From an uncultured Sphingomonadales bacterium (GTDB taxonomy: Bacteria > Pseudomonadota > Alphaproteobacteria > Sphingomonadales > Sphingomonadaceae), in assembly GCA_903848655.1 (NCBI GenBank), contig CAINGT010000048.1, positions 1-34,699 of the forward strand: a DNA stretch of 34,699 nt, read 5' to 3'. This document shows, piece after piece, positions 8,589 through 16,249 of this stretch (position 1 is the stretch's first letter; the number at the start of each line of letters is the position of its first letter). The notes beneath the pieces are model-generated. The model saw only the letters and a program-made list of their open reading frames with translations. It searched no databases and was not told the DNA's origin. Made by a program: the position numbers and the translations under genes.

Positions 8589-9029
8589 ATGACTGAAATT
8601 GACACGGATCTGCGCGAGACGCTGATCACACTTACTTCTGATATTGTTGCTGCCCATGTCAGCAACAACAGCGTTGCGGTGGGTGACATCGCCGGGCTTA
8701 TCAGCAATGTATTCAATGCGCTGTCCGGGCTTGAACCCGCCGAGCCAGCGCCCGAACCGCTGCCGGAACCGGCAGTGTCGATCCGCGCTTCGGTCAAGCA
8801 CGATCATATCGTCTGCCTTGAAGACGGCAAAAAGCTCAAGATGCTCAAGCGCCACCTGATGACGCGGTACAACCTGACCCCGGACCAGTACCGCGCGCGC
8901 TGGAACCTGCCGGCCGATTACCCCATGGTGGCACCGGACTATGCCGAAACCCGCCGCGAATTGGCCAAGAAAATTGGCCTTGGCCGCAAGCCTGCGCCCA
9001 AGCGTGGCAAAGCCAAAACAGCAAGCTGA
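8589..9029 (+). CDS. MucR/Ros family transcriptional regulator
   Basis: A DNA-binding regulator of 146 residues. The N-terminal part (about 1-45) is the helical region used for oligomerisation, followed by a Pro/Glu-rich linker (48-62) and the Ros/MucR DNA-binding domain (about 66-135) with CLEDGKKLKMLKRHLMTRY and DYPMVAPDYAETRRELAKKI. Such proteins act as nucleoid-type regulators of surface polysaccharide, motility and cell-cycle genes. The ATG at 8589 is preceded by GGAAGG at 8573-8578, a good ribosome binding site; a TTG at 8571 is less likely. In the Ros zinc finger the ligands are Cys, Cys, His and His; here Cys76 and His89 remain, Asp79 sits at the second position, and the final histidines are replaced by Arg93/Tyr94. 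The C-terminus is Lys-rich. Confidence 0.92.
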   Translation: MTEIDTDLRETLITLTSDIVAAHVSNNSVAVGDIAGLISNVFNALSGLEPAEPAPEPLPEPAVSIRASVKHDHIVCLEDGKKLKMLKRHLMTRYNLTPDQYRARWNLPADYPMVAPDYAETRRELAKKIGLGRKPAPKRGKAKTAS

Positions 9030-9037
9030 AGGCAAAC

Positions 9038-9070
9038 AGCGCGATTGCGGAACCAGTCCGCAATCGCGCT
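9038..9070 (+). terminator. Hairpin downstream of mucR
   Basis: A perfect 14-bp inverted repeat (AGCGCGATTGCGGA, 9038-9051, with its complement at 9057-9070, loop ACCAG) begins 8 nt after the mucR stop codon. No T-run follows, so it may be an incomplete intrinsic terminator or an RNA-stabilising 3' hairpin. It separates mucR from fur. Confidence 0.6.
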
Positions 9071-9201
9071 GATGCGCGAAGTCTGATCCACTGTCGCGCT
9101 GCTCCCGGACCAAAGCGGCGCATCACTGCGCTCGGACAGTTGCAGTCCCCGCGCAAAGCCTTATCATCGCGGCGTGTTTTAGCGATGTTTGCGGATGACC
9201 A

Positions 9202-9624
9202 GTGCACCAGCCAATCGATATCGAAGCCTTATGCGCTGAACGGGGTCTGCGCATTACCGACCAGCGCCGGGTGATCGCCCAGGTTCTGTCCGAAAGCGAT
9301 GACCATCCCGATGTCGAGCGGCTGCACGAACGCGCCGCCGCGCGCGATCCGCGCATTTCGATTGCGACCGTTTACCGCACGGTGCGGCTGTTCGAAGAAG
9401 CCGGAATTCTGGATCGTCATGATTTCGGCGATGGCCGTTCGCGTTATGAAGCCACGCCAGAGGCGCATCACGATCACCTGATCGATGTCGAATCCGGGCG
9501 GGTGATCGAATTCGTCGATCCCGAACTCGAAGCCTTGCAGCGCCAGATTGCCGAAAAGCTGGGCTATCGCCTGGTCGATCACCGCATGGAACTTTATGGG
9601 GTCAAGCTGGACCGTGACGCCTGA
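9202..9624 (+). CDS. fur: Fur family ferric/metal uptake regulator
   Basis: A 140-residue Fur-family repressor: winged helix at about 1-80 (GLRITDQRRVIAQVL, ISIATVYRTVRLFEEAGI, RYEATPEAHHDHLI) and a C-terminal dimerisation domain. The metal-sensing HHDH is at 89-92. The CxxC that binds structural zinc in E. coli Fur is absent (LIDVESGRVIEF), as in alphaproteobacterial Fur/Mur proteins, so it could respond to iron or manganese. In Sphingomonadales I would expect the main iron regulator. The GTG start at 9202 is forced by the reading frame; GGA lies about 6 nt upstream. The 3' end overlaps the start proposed for the acyltransferase by 11 nt, so the two are translationally linked. Confidence 0.94.
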   Translation: MHQPIDIEALCAERGLRITDQRRVIAQVLSESDDHPDVERLHERAAARDPRISIATVYRTVRLFEEAGILDRHDFGDGRSRYEATPEAHHDHLIDVESGRVIEFVDPELEALQRQIAEKLGYRLVDHRMELYGVKLDRDA

Positions 9625-10489
9625 ACCGCAATTGCGCGCCGCCGCACGGCGCAAGATCGGGCCCGAACGGGGGGAGCCGATTTCGTGGATAGGCTGGCTG
9701 CGTATTGGCTTGCGCGGGGTTGGCCTGCTGATCGCGCTGCTGATTTGCGTGCCGCTGCACTATGCCTATCGCACGGTCCATTATGGATCGCCATTTCCCA
9801 AGCTGTTTTTGCGCGTGGCCTGCCGCTTGTGCGGGGCGCGGCTGCGCGTTCACGGCGTACCGCTGAAACGCGACGTGTTCTTCGTGGCCAACCATCTGTC
9901 GTGGATCGACATTCTGGCGCTGGGCGGAGCGAGCGGAACCGCGTTCGTGGCCAAAGCCGAACTGGGGGTTGCGCCGCTGGTCGGCTGGCTGGCGCGGATC
10001 AACCGCACCGTCTTTGTCAGCCGCGAAGACCGGCTGGGCGTGGCCGAACAGATCAACCGGCTGCGCGAAGCGCTTGCCGACAACTGGTCGATCACGGTCT
10101 TTCCCGAAGCCACCACCACCGATGGCAAATCGCTGCTGCCGTTCAAGACATCGATGCTGCGGGTGCTGGAACCCCCGCCGCCCGGAGTGCTGGTTCAGCC
10201 GGTTGTGCTCGATTATGGCGGCGACATCGGTGAATGGATCGGCTGGATCGGCACCGAAAGCGGGGTGGACAATGCCAAGCGCTTGCTTGCCCGGCGTGGC
10301 GCGTTTCGGCTTGACGTATTTTACCTCGAACCGTTTGATCCACGGGACTTTGCCGGACGCAAAGCCATCGCCGCCGAAGCGCGCGCGCGTATCGTGCCCG
10401 CGCTTGAGGCACGGCTGGGCAAACCGCTGCGACCGTTTGCGCAAGTCGTTGGCCCGGTCCGCTATGTGCCCCCTGATCGCGCGGCGTAA
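9614..10489 (+). CDS. PlsC-type 1-acyl-sn-glycerol-3-phosphate acyltransferase family protein
   Basis: A 291-residue membrane-associated acyltransferase. A hydrophobic segment at about 30-50 should anchor it in the inner membrane. The catalytic HX4D motif is NHLSWID (His94, Asp99). Motif III is FPEATTTDG (about 163-171), where PlsC enzymes usually have FPEGTRS, so acceptor use may differ from true PlsC (for example ornithine-lipid OlsA-type proteins). The family transfers acyl chains from acyl-ACP or acyl-CoA to lysophospholipid-type acceptors. The GTG at 9614 overlaps the end of fur by 11 nt and has GGA upstream; the frame is open further upstream only within fur. miaB follows after about 105 nt. 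Confidence 0.88.
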   Translation: MTPEPQLRAAARRKIGPERGEPISWIGWLRIGLRGVGLLIALLICVPLHYAYRTVHYGSPFPKLFLRVACRLCGARLRVHGVPLKRDVFFVANHLSWIDILALGGASGTAFVAKAELGVAPLVGWLARINRTVFVSREDRLGVAEQINRLREALADNWSITVFPEATTTDGKSLLPFKTSMLRVLEPPPPGVLVQPVVLDYGGDIGEWIGWIGTESGVDNAKRLLARRGAFRLDVFYLEPFDPRDFAGRKAIAAEARARIVPALEARLGKPLRPFAQVVGPVRYVPPDRAA

Positions 10490-10595
10490 TGGCATCGGGG
10501 CGCGGTTGGCAAGCGCACGGTCGATCTAAAATTGGTGTATCCAAAGCGTTAGGCCCCTTTGCGTGCGCGGCAAAACGCGCGTAAGGGCCAGCCCG

Positions 10596-11918
10596 ATGGC
10601 CAGTTTGACCCCACCCCGCACCTTTCACGTCACCAGCTTTGGCTGTCAGATGAATGTCTATGATGGCGAGCGGATGGCCGAACTGCTCGTTGCCGAAGGA
10701 ATGAGCGCGGCAGGCGCGCGCGATACGGCTGATCTGGTGGTGCTCAACACCTGCCACATCCGCGAAAAGGCGACCGAGAAAGTCTATTCCGATATTGGTC
10801 GGCTGCGGCGCGAGGACGGCACCACGCCGTTGATCGCGGTGGCAGGCTGCGTGGCGCAAGCCGAAGGGGCGGAAATCATGGCGCGCGCGCCATCGGTGCG
10901 CGTGGTGGTCGGGCCGCAAGCCTATCACCGCCTGCCCGCGATGGTCGCAGCAGCAGCAGCAGGTGGCCGTGAAACCGAAACCGACATGCCTGCAACCGCC
11001 AAATTCGCCGCGCTGCCCCGGCGGCGCAAAAGCGGGCCGAGCGCGTTTCTGACAATTCAGGAAGGCTGCGACAAGTTCTGCACGTATTGTGTGGTGCCCT
11101 ATACGCGCGGTGCGGAACTGTCGCGCCCGTTTGCCGATTTGATCGCCGAGGCGCGCGCGCTGGTCGAAGGCGGCGCGCGCGAAATCACGCTGCTGGGGCA
11201 GAATGTCAACGCGTGGCGCGGCACAGACGACCGGGGCCGCGCCATTGGGCTGGCCGGGCTGGCCGAGGCGCTCGCGGCAATCACTGATCTTGCGCGGATC
11301 CGCTACACCACCAGCCATCCCGCCGACATGGACGATGCGCTGATCGCCGCCCATGCCGACAATCCCAAGTTAATGCCGTTTCTGCATTTGCCGGTGCAAT
11401 CGGGCAATGATCGGGTGTTGCGCGCGATGAACCGCAGCCACAGCGCCGACAGCTATCTGAAGCTGATCGCGCGGGTGCGCGCCGCGCGGCCCGATATCGC
11501 GCTATCCGGCGATTTCATCGTCGGCTTTCCCGGCGAGACCGAGGCCGAATTCGCCGATACGCTCGCGCTGATCGATGCGGTTGGCTATGCGCAAGCGTTC
11601 AGCTTCAAGTTTTCGCCCCGCCCCGGCACCCCGGCGGCAACGCTGGGCGATGCAGTACCGGCCGAAGTAATGGATGACCGGCTGCAACGCCTGCACGCAC
11701 GGGTCAATCGCGATCAACTGGCGTTCAACCGCGCCTCGATCGGGCGGCGTTGCAATGTGCTGGTCGAACGGCGCGGGCGTCAGGACGGGCAATGGCTGGG
11801 CAAATCACCGTGGTTGCAATCGGTGCATTTTACCGACCCAGCCGCCATCGGCGATCTGGTCACAGTCGAGCTGATCTCTGCCGGGCCCAATTCGCTCGCC
11901 GCGCGGCGCGTCGATTGA
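10596..11918 (+). CDS. miaB: tRNA-2-methylthio-N6-dimethylallyladenosine synthase MiaB
   Basis: A radical-SAM methylthiotransferase of 440 residues that converts i6A37 to ms2i6A37 in tRNAs reading UNN codons. The N-terminal UPF0004 domain has the three auxiliary-cluster cysteines: Cys17 (FGCQMN), Cys53 (NTCHIR) and Cys85 (AGCVAQ). The radical SAM CxxxCxxC is Cys158/Cys162/Cys165 (EGCDKFCTYCVVPYTRG). A C-terminal TRAM domain (about 375-438) binds tRNA. The ATG at 10596 is preceded by AAGGG at 8-9 nt spacing; a GTG at 10563 in frame is less likely. Length and all six cysteines match MiaB rather than MtaB or RimO. It lies in the alphaproteobacterial miaB-phoH-ybeY-corC order. Confidence 0.97.
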   Translation: MASLTPPRTFHVTSFGCQMNVYDGERMAELLVAEGMSAAGARDTADLVVLNTCHIREKATEKVYSDIGRLRREDGTTPLIAVAGCVAQAEGAEIMARAPSVRVVVGPQAYHRLPAMVAAAAAGGRETETDMPATAKFAALPRRRKSGPSAFLTIQEGCDKFCTYCVVPYTRGAELSRPFADLIAEARALVEGGAREITLLGQNVNAWRGTDDRGRAIGLAGLAEALAAITDLARIRYTTSHPADMDDALIAAHADNPKLMPFLHLPVQSGNDRVLRAMNRSHSADSYLKLIARVRAARPDIALSGDFIVGFPGETEAEFADTLALIDAVGYAQAFSFKFSPRPGTPAATLGDAVPAEVMDDRLQRLHARVNRDQLAFNRASIGRRCNVLVERRGRQDGQWLGKSPWLQSVHFTDPAAIGDLVTVELISAGPNSLAARRVD

Positions 11919-12055
11919 CGAACCTGGCGCACGAGGCTGTGCAAAAAACCCCATCCCGCACGAATTCGCCGCATGATGTCTTGCGCCTGCCACATCGAAG
12001 CATAATCATGGTCAGCATGGCTTCACACCCGTGAACCCCTGACCACAGGAGCCGC

Positions 12056-13147
12056 ATGGCACGCAAATTTCCCCGCGCCGCAAACGAGGCCCATCGCGAT
12101 TCGCGGGGCGAACCTGCGGGCCATTACGGGGCCGCGCACGAAGGCGCGCATCGGGGCGAGACCCATCGCCGGGCGCGCATCGACATCGAATTTGACGAAC
12201 AGACGGTGCTCGGTGCGCTGTTTGGACAATTCGATACCAATCTGGTGCAGATAGAAAACCGGCTGGGCGTTTATATCTCGGCGCGCGGCAACCGCGCGCT
12301 GATCGAAGGGCCTGATGATGCGGTGGCGCGGGCGCGCGATGTGCTGCGCGGGTTGCACCAGCGGCTGCTCGCTGGCCACGAGATCGATGCCGGATCGGTC
12401 GATGCGCTGATCGCGATGTCGAACGAGCCGACGCTCGAAGGCATTATCACCGGCGAACCGCTCGACAATCCGCCGATCCTGATCCGCACCCGGCGCAAGA
12501 CCATCGCCCCCCGGTCAAAGACGCAGATCGATTATATGCGCGCACTTGTACGCGATGAGGTGATCTTTGCGCTCGGCCCGGCAGGTACCGGCAAGACTTA
12601 CCTCGCGGTGGCCCAAGCGGTCGCGCAATTGATGAGCGGATCGGTGCAACGGCTGATCCTGTCGCGCCCGGCGGTCGAAGCGGGCGAACGCCTCGGCTTT
12701 CTGCCGGGCGACATGAAGGAAAAAGTCGATCCCTATTTGCGCCCGCTCTATGACGCGCTCTATGACTGTATGCCGCCCGAACAAGTCGAACGGCGCATGG
12801 CATCGGGCGAAATCGAAGTTGCGCCGATTGCATTTATGCGCGGACGCACTTTGGCCGATGCTTTTGTCATCCTTGATGAAGCGCAGAACACCACGCCTGC
12901 CCAGATGAAAATGTTCCTCACCCGGTTTGGCCAGAACAGCCGCATGGTGATCTGCGGCGATCCGCGTCAGGTCGATCTGCCGGGCGGAGTCAGTGGTAGC
13001 GGGCTGGCCGATGCGGTGCGGCGGCTTGAAGGCGTTGAAGGAATTGGCACGGTACGGTTCGGGATCGGCGATGTCGTGCGCCATCCCATCGTCGGCCGGA
13101 TTGTCGAAGCCTATGAAGGCGCCGGCGCGCAGGATGTCGGGGGTTGA
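12056..13147 (+). CDS. phoH: PhoH-family ATPase
   Basis: A 363-residue PhoH/YbeZ-like protein. An N-terminal region (about 1-150) with a KH-like segment (VQIENRLGVYISARG) precedes the PhoH ATPase domain: Walker A GPAGTGKT at 174-181, a conserved LSRPAVEAGERLGFLPGD segment and Walker B FVILDEAQNTT. YbeZ is thought to act with YbeY in rRNA and RNA processing, and here ybeY overlaps the phoH stop by 4 nt (TTGA). A clear ribosome binding site (AGGAG) precedes the ATG. The first 40 residues are rich in His, Arg and Glu and look disordered. The spacer to miaB (11919-12055) holds no clear promoter. Confidence 0.95.
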   Translation: MARKFPRAANEAHRDSRGEPAGHYGAAHEGAHRGETHRRARIDIEFDEQTVLGALFGQFDTNLVQIENRLGVYISARGNRALIEGPDDAVARARDVLRGLHQRLLAGHEIDAGSVDALIAMSNEPTLEGIITGEPLDNPPILIRTRRKTIAPRSKTQIDYMRALVRDEVIFALGPAGTGKTYLAVAQAVAQLMSGSVQRLILSRPAVEAGERLGFLPGDMKEKVDPYLRPLYDALYDCMPPEQVERRMASGEIEVAPIAFMRGRTLADAFVILDEAQNTTPAQMKMFLTRFGQNSRMVICGDPRQVDLPGGVSGSGLADAVRRLEGVEGIGTVRFGIGDVVRHPIVGRIVEAYEGAGAQDVGG

Positions 13148-13638
13148 GCGCGCCCACGCTCGACATCGATATCGATCCGGTGTGGGGCGCGGCCACCGAC
13201 TGGGCCGCGCTGGCCACAGCAGCGGCGGCTGCCACCGCCGCAGTCGCGCCCGAAATCGCGCATTCCTCGCTGCTGGTCAGTCTGGTCCTGGCCGATGATG
13301 ACGAAGTCCGGGCGTTGAACCGGCAATGGCGCGCGCGCGATCAGGCGACCAATGTGCTGTCTTTCCCGATGCTGTCACGCGACGACGTGTTGCGCGCCGG
13401 TGGTAACGGCGATGCCCCGGCAATGCTGGGCGATGTCATCATGGCGCACGGCGTATGCGTGCGCGAAGCTGCCGCCAAAGCCATTCCCGTCAGCGCCCAT
13501 GCCTGCCATCTGATCGTGCATGGCCTGCTCCATCTGGCCGGATACGACCATGAAACCGGCGACGATGACGCCGCAGCGATGGAAGCGCTTGAGCGCAAGG
13601 CGCTTGCACTGCTGGACCTGCCCGATCCATATGCGTAA
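13144..13638 (+). CDS. ybeY: Endoribonuclease/rRNA maturation factor YbeY
   Basis: A 164-residue zinc-dependent single-strand RNA endonuclease family member involved in 16S rRNA 3'-end maturation and ribosome quality control. The hallmark is H-x3-H-x5-H, here in HGLLHLAGYDH, with the family segments RALNRQWRARDQATNVLSFP and LGDVIMA. The TTG start at 13144 overlaps the phoH stop as TTGA, indicating translational coupling. The N-terminus has an Ala-rich stretch (about 18-36). corC follows after 44 nt with its own ribosome binding site. Confidence 0.96.
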   Translation: MSAPTLDIDIDPVWGAATDWAALATAAAAATAAVAPEIAHSSLLVSLVLADDDEVRALNRQWRARDQATNVLSFPMLSRDDVLRAGGNGDAPAMLGDVIMAHGVCVREAAAKAIPVSAHACHLIVHGLLHLAGYDHETGDDDAAAMEALERKALALLDLPDPYA

Positions 13639-13682
13639 AGGCGGATCGCGAAAAGTCGGACGCGATCAAGGAGAATACCCCA

Positions 13683-14606
13683 GTGCCCGAGGGCAATGAG
13701 CCGGATGGTGACAGCCGTTCAGGCGAAAGCGACAGTAGTTCCGCGTTATGGCGCATGGTCAAGGCGCTGTTTCGCGGCAATGATCAGTCCTTGCGCGCGC
13801 AAATCGAAGAAGCCATCGCCGATCATGAAGGCGATGCTGCGGACCATACGGGTGATCTGGTACCGCTCGAACGCCAGATGTTGCGCAATCTGCTGCATTT
13901 CAGCGAACACGATGCCGATGATGTAGCCATCCCGCGCGGCGAAATCGTGGCCGTGCCCGCCGGGGCCAGCTTTGCCGAACTGGTTGCTGCGTTTGCCGAT
14001 CACGGCCACAGTCGGCTGCCGGTCTATCGCGAATCGCTCGATGAAGTGGTCGGGATGGTGCACGTAAAAGACTTGTTCCCGATTGTCGCGGCGATGGCGC
14101 TGGACGGCGCGGCCGCGCCCGGTGACTGGTCGCACCTGATGCGTCAGCCGCTATTCGTGCCGCAGGCGCGCGGCGCGCTCGATGTGCTGGGCGACATGCG
14201 CGCCAGCCGCACCCACCTCGCCATTGTCATCGACGAATATTCGGGCACCGACGGGATCATCACGTTTGAAGATCTGGTCGAAGAAATCGTCGGCGAAATC
14301 GAAGATGAACACGATGATGCCCCGGTCGATCTGATCCATCGCTGCGATGCCACGACGTGGGATGTCGATGCCCGCGCCGAACTCGACGATGTCGGCAAAA
14401 GGGTGGATCCCCGGCTTGCGATTATTGCCGAAGATGTCGATACGCTGGGCGGGTTGGCCGTAGTGCTGGCGGGTGAAGTGCCGCCGGTAGGCCGGGTGAT
14501 CGATCATGCCAGCGGCTGGCGGATCGAGGTGACCGGGGGCGACGAACGACGGCTGACCCGGTTGCGGCTGCACGCGCCGCTTGCCAGTGGGGATAACGGG
14601 GATTGA
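13683..14606 (+). CDS. corC: Hemolysin/CorC-family CBS-domain protein
   Basis: A 307-residue cytosolic protein with an acidic, Ser-rich N-terminus (about 1-20), two CBS domains (about 75-135 and 150-205; SRLPVYRESLDEVVGMVHVKDL and HLAIVIDEYSGTDGIITFEDLVEEIVGEI) and a C-terminal CorC_HlyC domain (about 220-300). The family has been linked to magnesium/cobalt efflux and envelope homeostasis. GTG at 13683 is preceded by AAGGAG. In many alphaproteobacteria the gene after corC is lnt (apolipoprotein N-acyltransferase); here a LysR gene follows after 10 nt instead. Confidence 0.93.
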   Translation: MPEGNEPDGDSRSGESDSSSALWRMVKALFRGNDQSLRAQIEEAIADHEGDAADHTGDLVPLERQMLRNLLHFSEHDADDVAIPRGEIVAVPAGASFAELVAAFADHGHSRLPVYRESLDEVVGMVHVKDLFPIVAAMALDGAAAPGDWSHLMRQPLFVPQARGALDVLGDMRASRTHLAIVIDEYSGTDGIITFEDLVEEIVGEIEDEHDDAPVDLIHRCDATTWDVDARAELDDVGKRVDPRLAIIAEDVDTLGGLAVVLAGEVPPVGRVIDHASGWRIEVTGGDERRLTRLRLHAPLASGDNGD

Positions 14607-14616
14607 CTGACCAGCC

Positions 14617-15498
14617 ATGATCCGCCGCCTGCCCCCGCTCCGCGCGCTCGAAGCCTTTATCCGCGTGGTGCGCGCCGGATCGGCCAAGACTGCGGCTGCC
14701 GAACTGGCGCTCAGCCCGTCGGCGCTGTCGCGGCGGATTGGCGGGTTGGAGGAATTCGTCGGCAAACCGGTGTTCGAACGCAAGCACCAGGCGCTCAAGC
14801 TGACCGACGAAGGCCAGGTGTTGTATGATGCCGTCGCGCCGCTGATCGATGAAATGGCCGACCGGATCGACCGCGTGATCGACACCGGCAAAGTGCTGCG
14901 GCTGCGGCTGGGGGTCTTGCCGTTGTTCGGTAGCCAGCGGCTGTTTCCCCGGCTGGGCGAATTGCGGCGGCTGCATCCGCAACTGCATATCGATATCGAC
15001 AGCGGGCACGCCGCCGAAACCAAGCTGGGCGATACCATCGATGCCGCGATCATCCTGTCCGAAGGGCCCGATGCCTCGCTCCATGCGGTGCGGCTCGATC
15101 ACAACCGCGTCTATGCCATCGCCAGCCGTGACCTCGCAGCCGGGCTGGGCGAGCGGCCCGATCTCGACGCGCTGTCGCGGCAGACTTTTCTGGTGCACAA
15201 CGATCTGCCGATGAGCTTTGAGGCGTGGAAGCGCACGCTCCATCTGGAAAATCTCGTGCCTGCCGCCATCGATCACTTCGATTCGGGCCAGTTGATCCTC
15301 GAAGCCGCCGCACAAGGGCTGGGCATCGCGATCATGCACGACGATCATTTCACCCGCAGCCATGATGCCCGGCTGGCACGCGTCTATGACATCGAGGTGG
15401 ACAGCCCCTACAGCTATTGGTTCGTCTGCCGCCCGCGTGCGCTGCAATCACGCCCGGTCCGCCTGTTCCACGACTGGATGACCAAAGCCGGTCTGTGA
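14617..15498 (+). CDS. LysR-family transcriptional regulator
   Basis: A 293-residue regulator with a winged helix-turn-helix at about 5-63 (LRALEAFIRVVRAGSAKTAA, LSPSALSRRIGGLEEFVG) and a periplasmic-binding-protein-like effector domain at about 90-290. The order of features resembles GcvA-type LysR proteins (PLRALEAF start). Its start lies 10 nt after the corC stop on the same strand, so it may be read from the same transcript, unlike most LysR genes, which are divergent from their target. The target and effector are unknown. The next gene, 15586-16206, lies 87 nt downstream on the same strand. Confidence 0.93.
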   Translation: MIRRLPPLRALEAFIRVVRAGSAKTAAAELALSPSALSRRIGGLEEFVGKPVFERKHQALKLTDEGQVLYDAVAPLIDEMADRIDRVIDTGKVLRLRLGVLPLFGSQRLFPRLGELRRLHPQLHIDIDSGHAAETKLGDTIDAAIILSEGPDASLHAVRLDHNRVYAIASRDLAAGLGERPDLDALSRQTFLVHNDLPMSFEAWKRTLHLENLVPAAIDHFDSGQLILEAAAQGLGIAIMHDDHFTRSHDARLARVYDIEVDSPYSYWFVCRPRALQSRPVRLFHDWMTKAGL

Positions 15499-15585
15499 CA
15501 GCTTTCTCCGGTTTGCAACCGTCCTGCAAACGCGCTAATCTGAAAAAGCCGTTCTGGTGAGGGCGGTTTATCAGGGGTGTCTTCG

Positions 15586-16206
15586 ATGAAAATGATCTAT
15601 TCTGCCGCTTTTGCGGGCGCTTTGGTGATGGGCGCGGTACCTGCTTTGGCGCAAACCACGTCAGAGGCACCAGCCGCACAACTGGCACCCGCCGCACCGA
15701 CCGCCCCGCTGCCCATTGCGGCACCCCCGGCGAATAATCCCGGCATCTTGCATGCTGGCACCCCGATCTCGCTCAAGATGGCAGAAACGATCACCTCAAA
15801 AAACAAAAAGCTTGAGGCGGGATATCTCGCGCATCTTGAAGTGCTCGATCCGGTTACGGTCAATGAAGTGGTCGTGATCCCGGCAGGCAGCAAGGCGGTG
15901 GCTGAAATCACCGATGTCCGCTTCAAGGGCATGTGGGGCAAATCGGGCCGGATCGCTGCGCGCCTGCTGTACGTAACCGTTGGTGAACGCAAGATCAGGT
16001 TGCGCGGCATTTTTGACGACAAAGGCGTAACCGGCACTGCCGGAGTGGTCGCAGCCATCGCATTCGTTCCGATTGCCGGTTTTTTCACCACCGGCACCAG
16101 CGCGAATTTGCCGATTGGCGCTGTCGTTAATGGCTTTGTCGATGAAGACGTAACACTGGTGAGCGCTGCACCCGCCGCCCCGACACCTGCCACACCGGCA
16201 AACTGA
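15586..16206 (+). CDS. Secreted protein of unknown function
   Basis: A 206-residue protein I cannot assign to a named function. Residues 1-22 form a signal peptide (MKMIYSAAFAGALVMG core, cleavage after PALA), followed by an Ala/Pro-rich stretch (about 25-55) that is probably disordered. A folded region (about 58-190) has a repeating beta pattern with VIPAGSKAVAEITDVRFKG, GKSGRIAARLLYVTVGERKI and a Gly/Ala-rich hydrophobic run ending in GAVVNGFVDEDV. I recall similar proteins, unnamed, in Sphingomonadales; the layout resembles envelope proteins with an 'IPAG...G..DEDV' ending. The tail is Ala/Pro-rich. AGGGG lies 8 nt before the ATG at 15586. It ends at a strong hairpin shared with the convergent TonB receptor gene. 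Confidence 0.85.
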   Translation: MKMIYSAAFAGALVMGAVPALAQTTSEAPAAQLAPAAPTAPLPIAAPPANNPGILHAGTPISLKMAETITSKNKKLEAGYLAHLEVLDPVTVNEVVVIPAGSKAVAEITDVRFKGMWGKSGRIAARLLYVTVGERKIRLRGIFDDKGVTGTAGVVAAIAFVPIAGFFTTGTSANLPIGAVVNGFVDEDVTLVSAAPAAPTPATPAN

Positions 16207-16214
16207 TCCGATTG

Positions 16215-16246
16215 CCGGGGCCGTGTGACGGAACGCACGGCCCCGG
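16215..16246. terminator. Bidirectional hairpin terminator between convergent genes
   Basis: A perfect 11-bp stem (CCGGGGCCGTG, 16215-16225, with its complement at 16236-16246, 10-nt loop) sits between the convergent gene ends at 16206 and 16250. It is followed by TATTCATTT on the plus strand. Its placement suits a terminator serving both genes, although a strict T-run is missing. Confidence 0.7.
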
Positions 16247-16249
16247 TAT

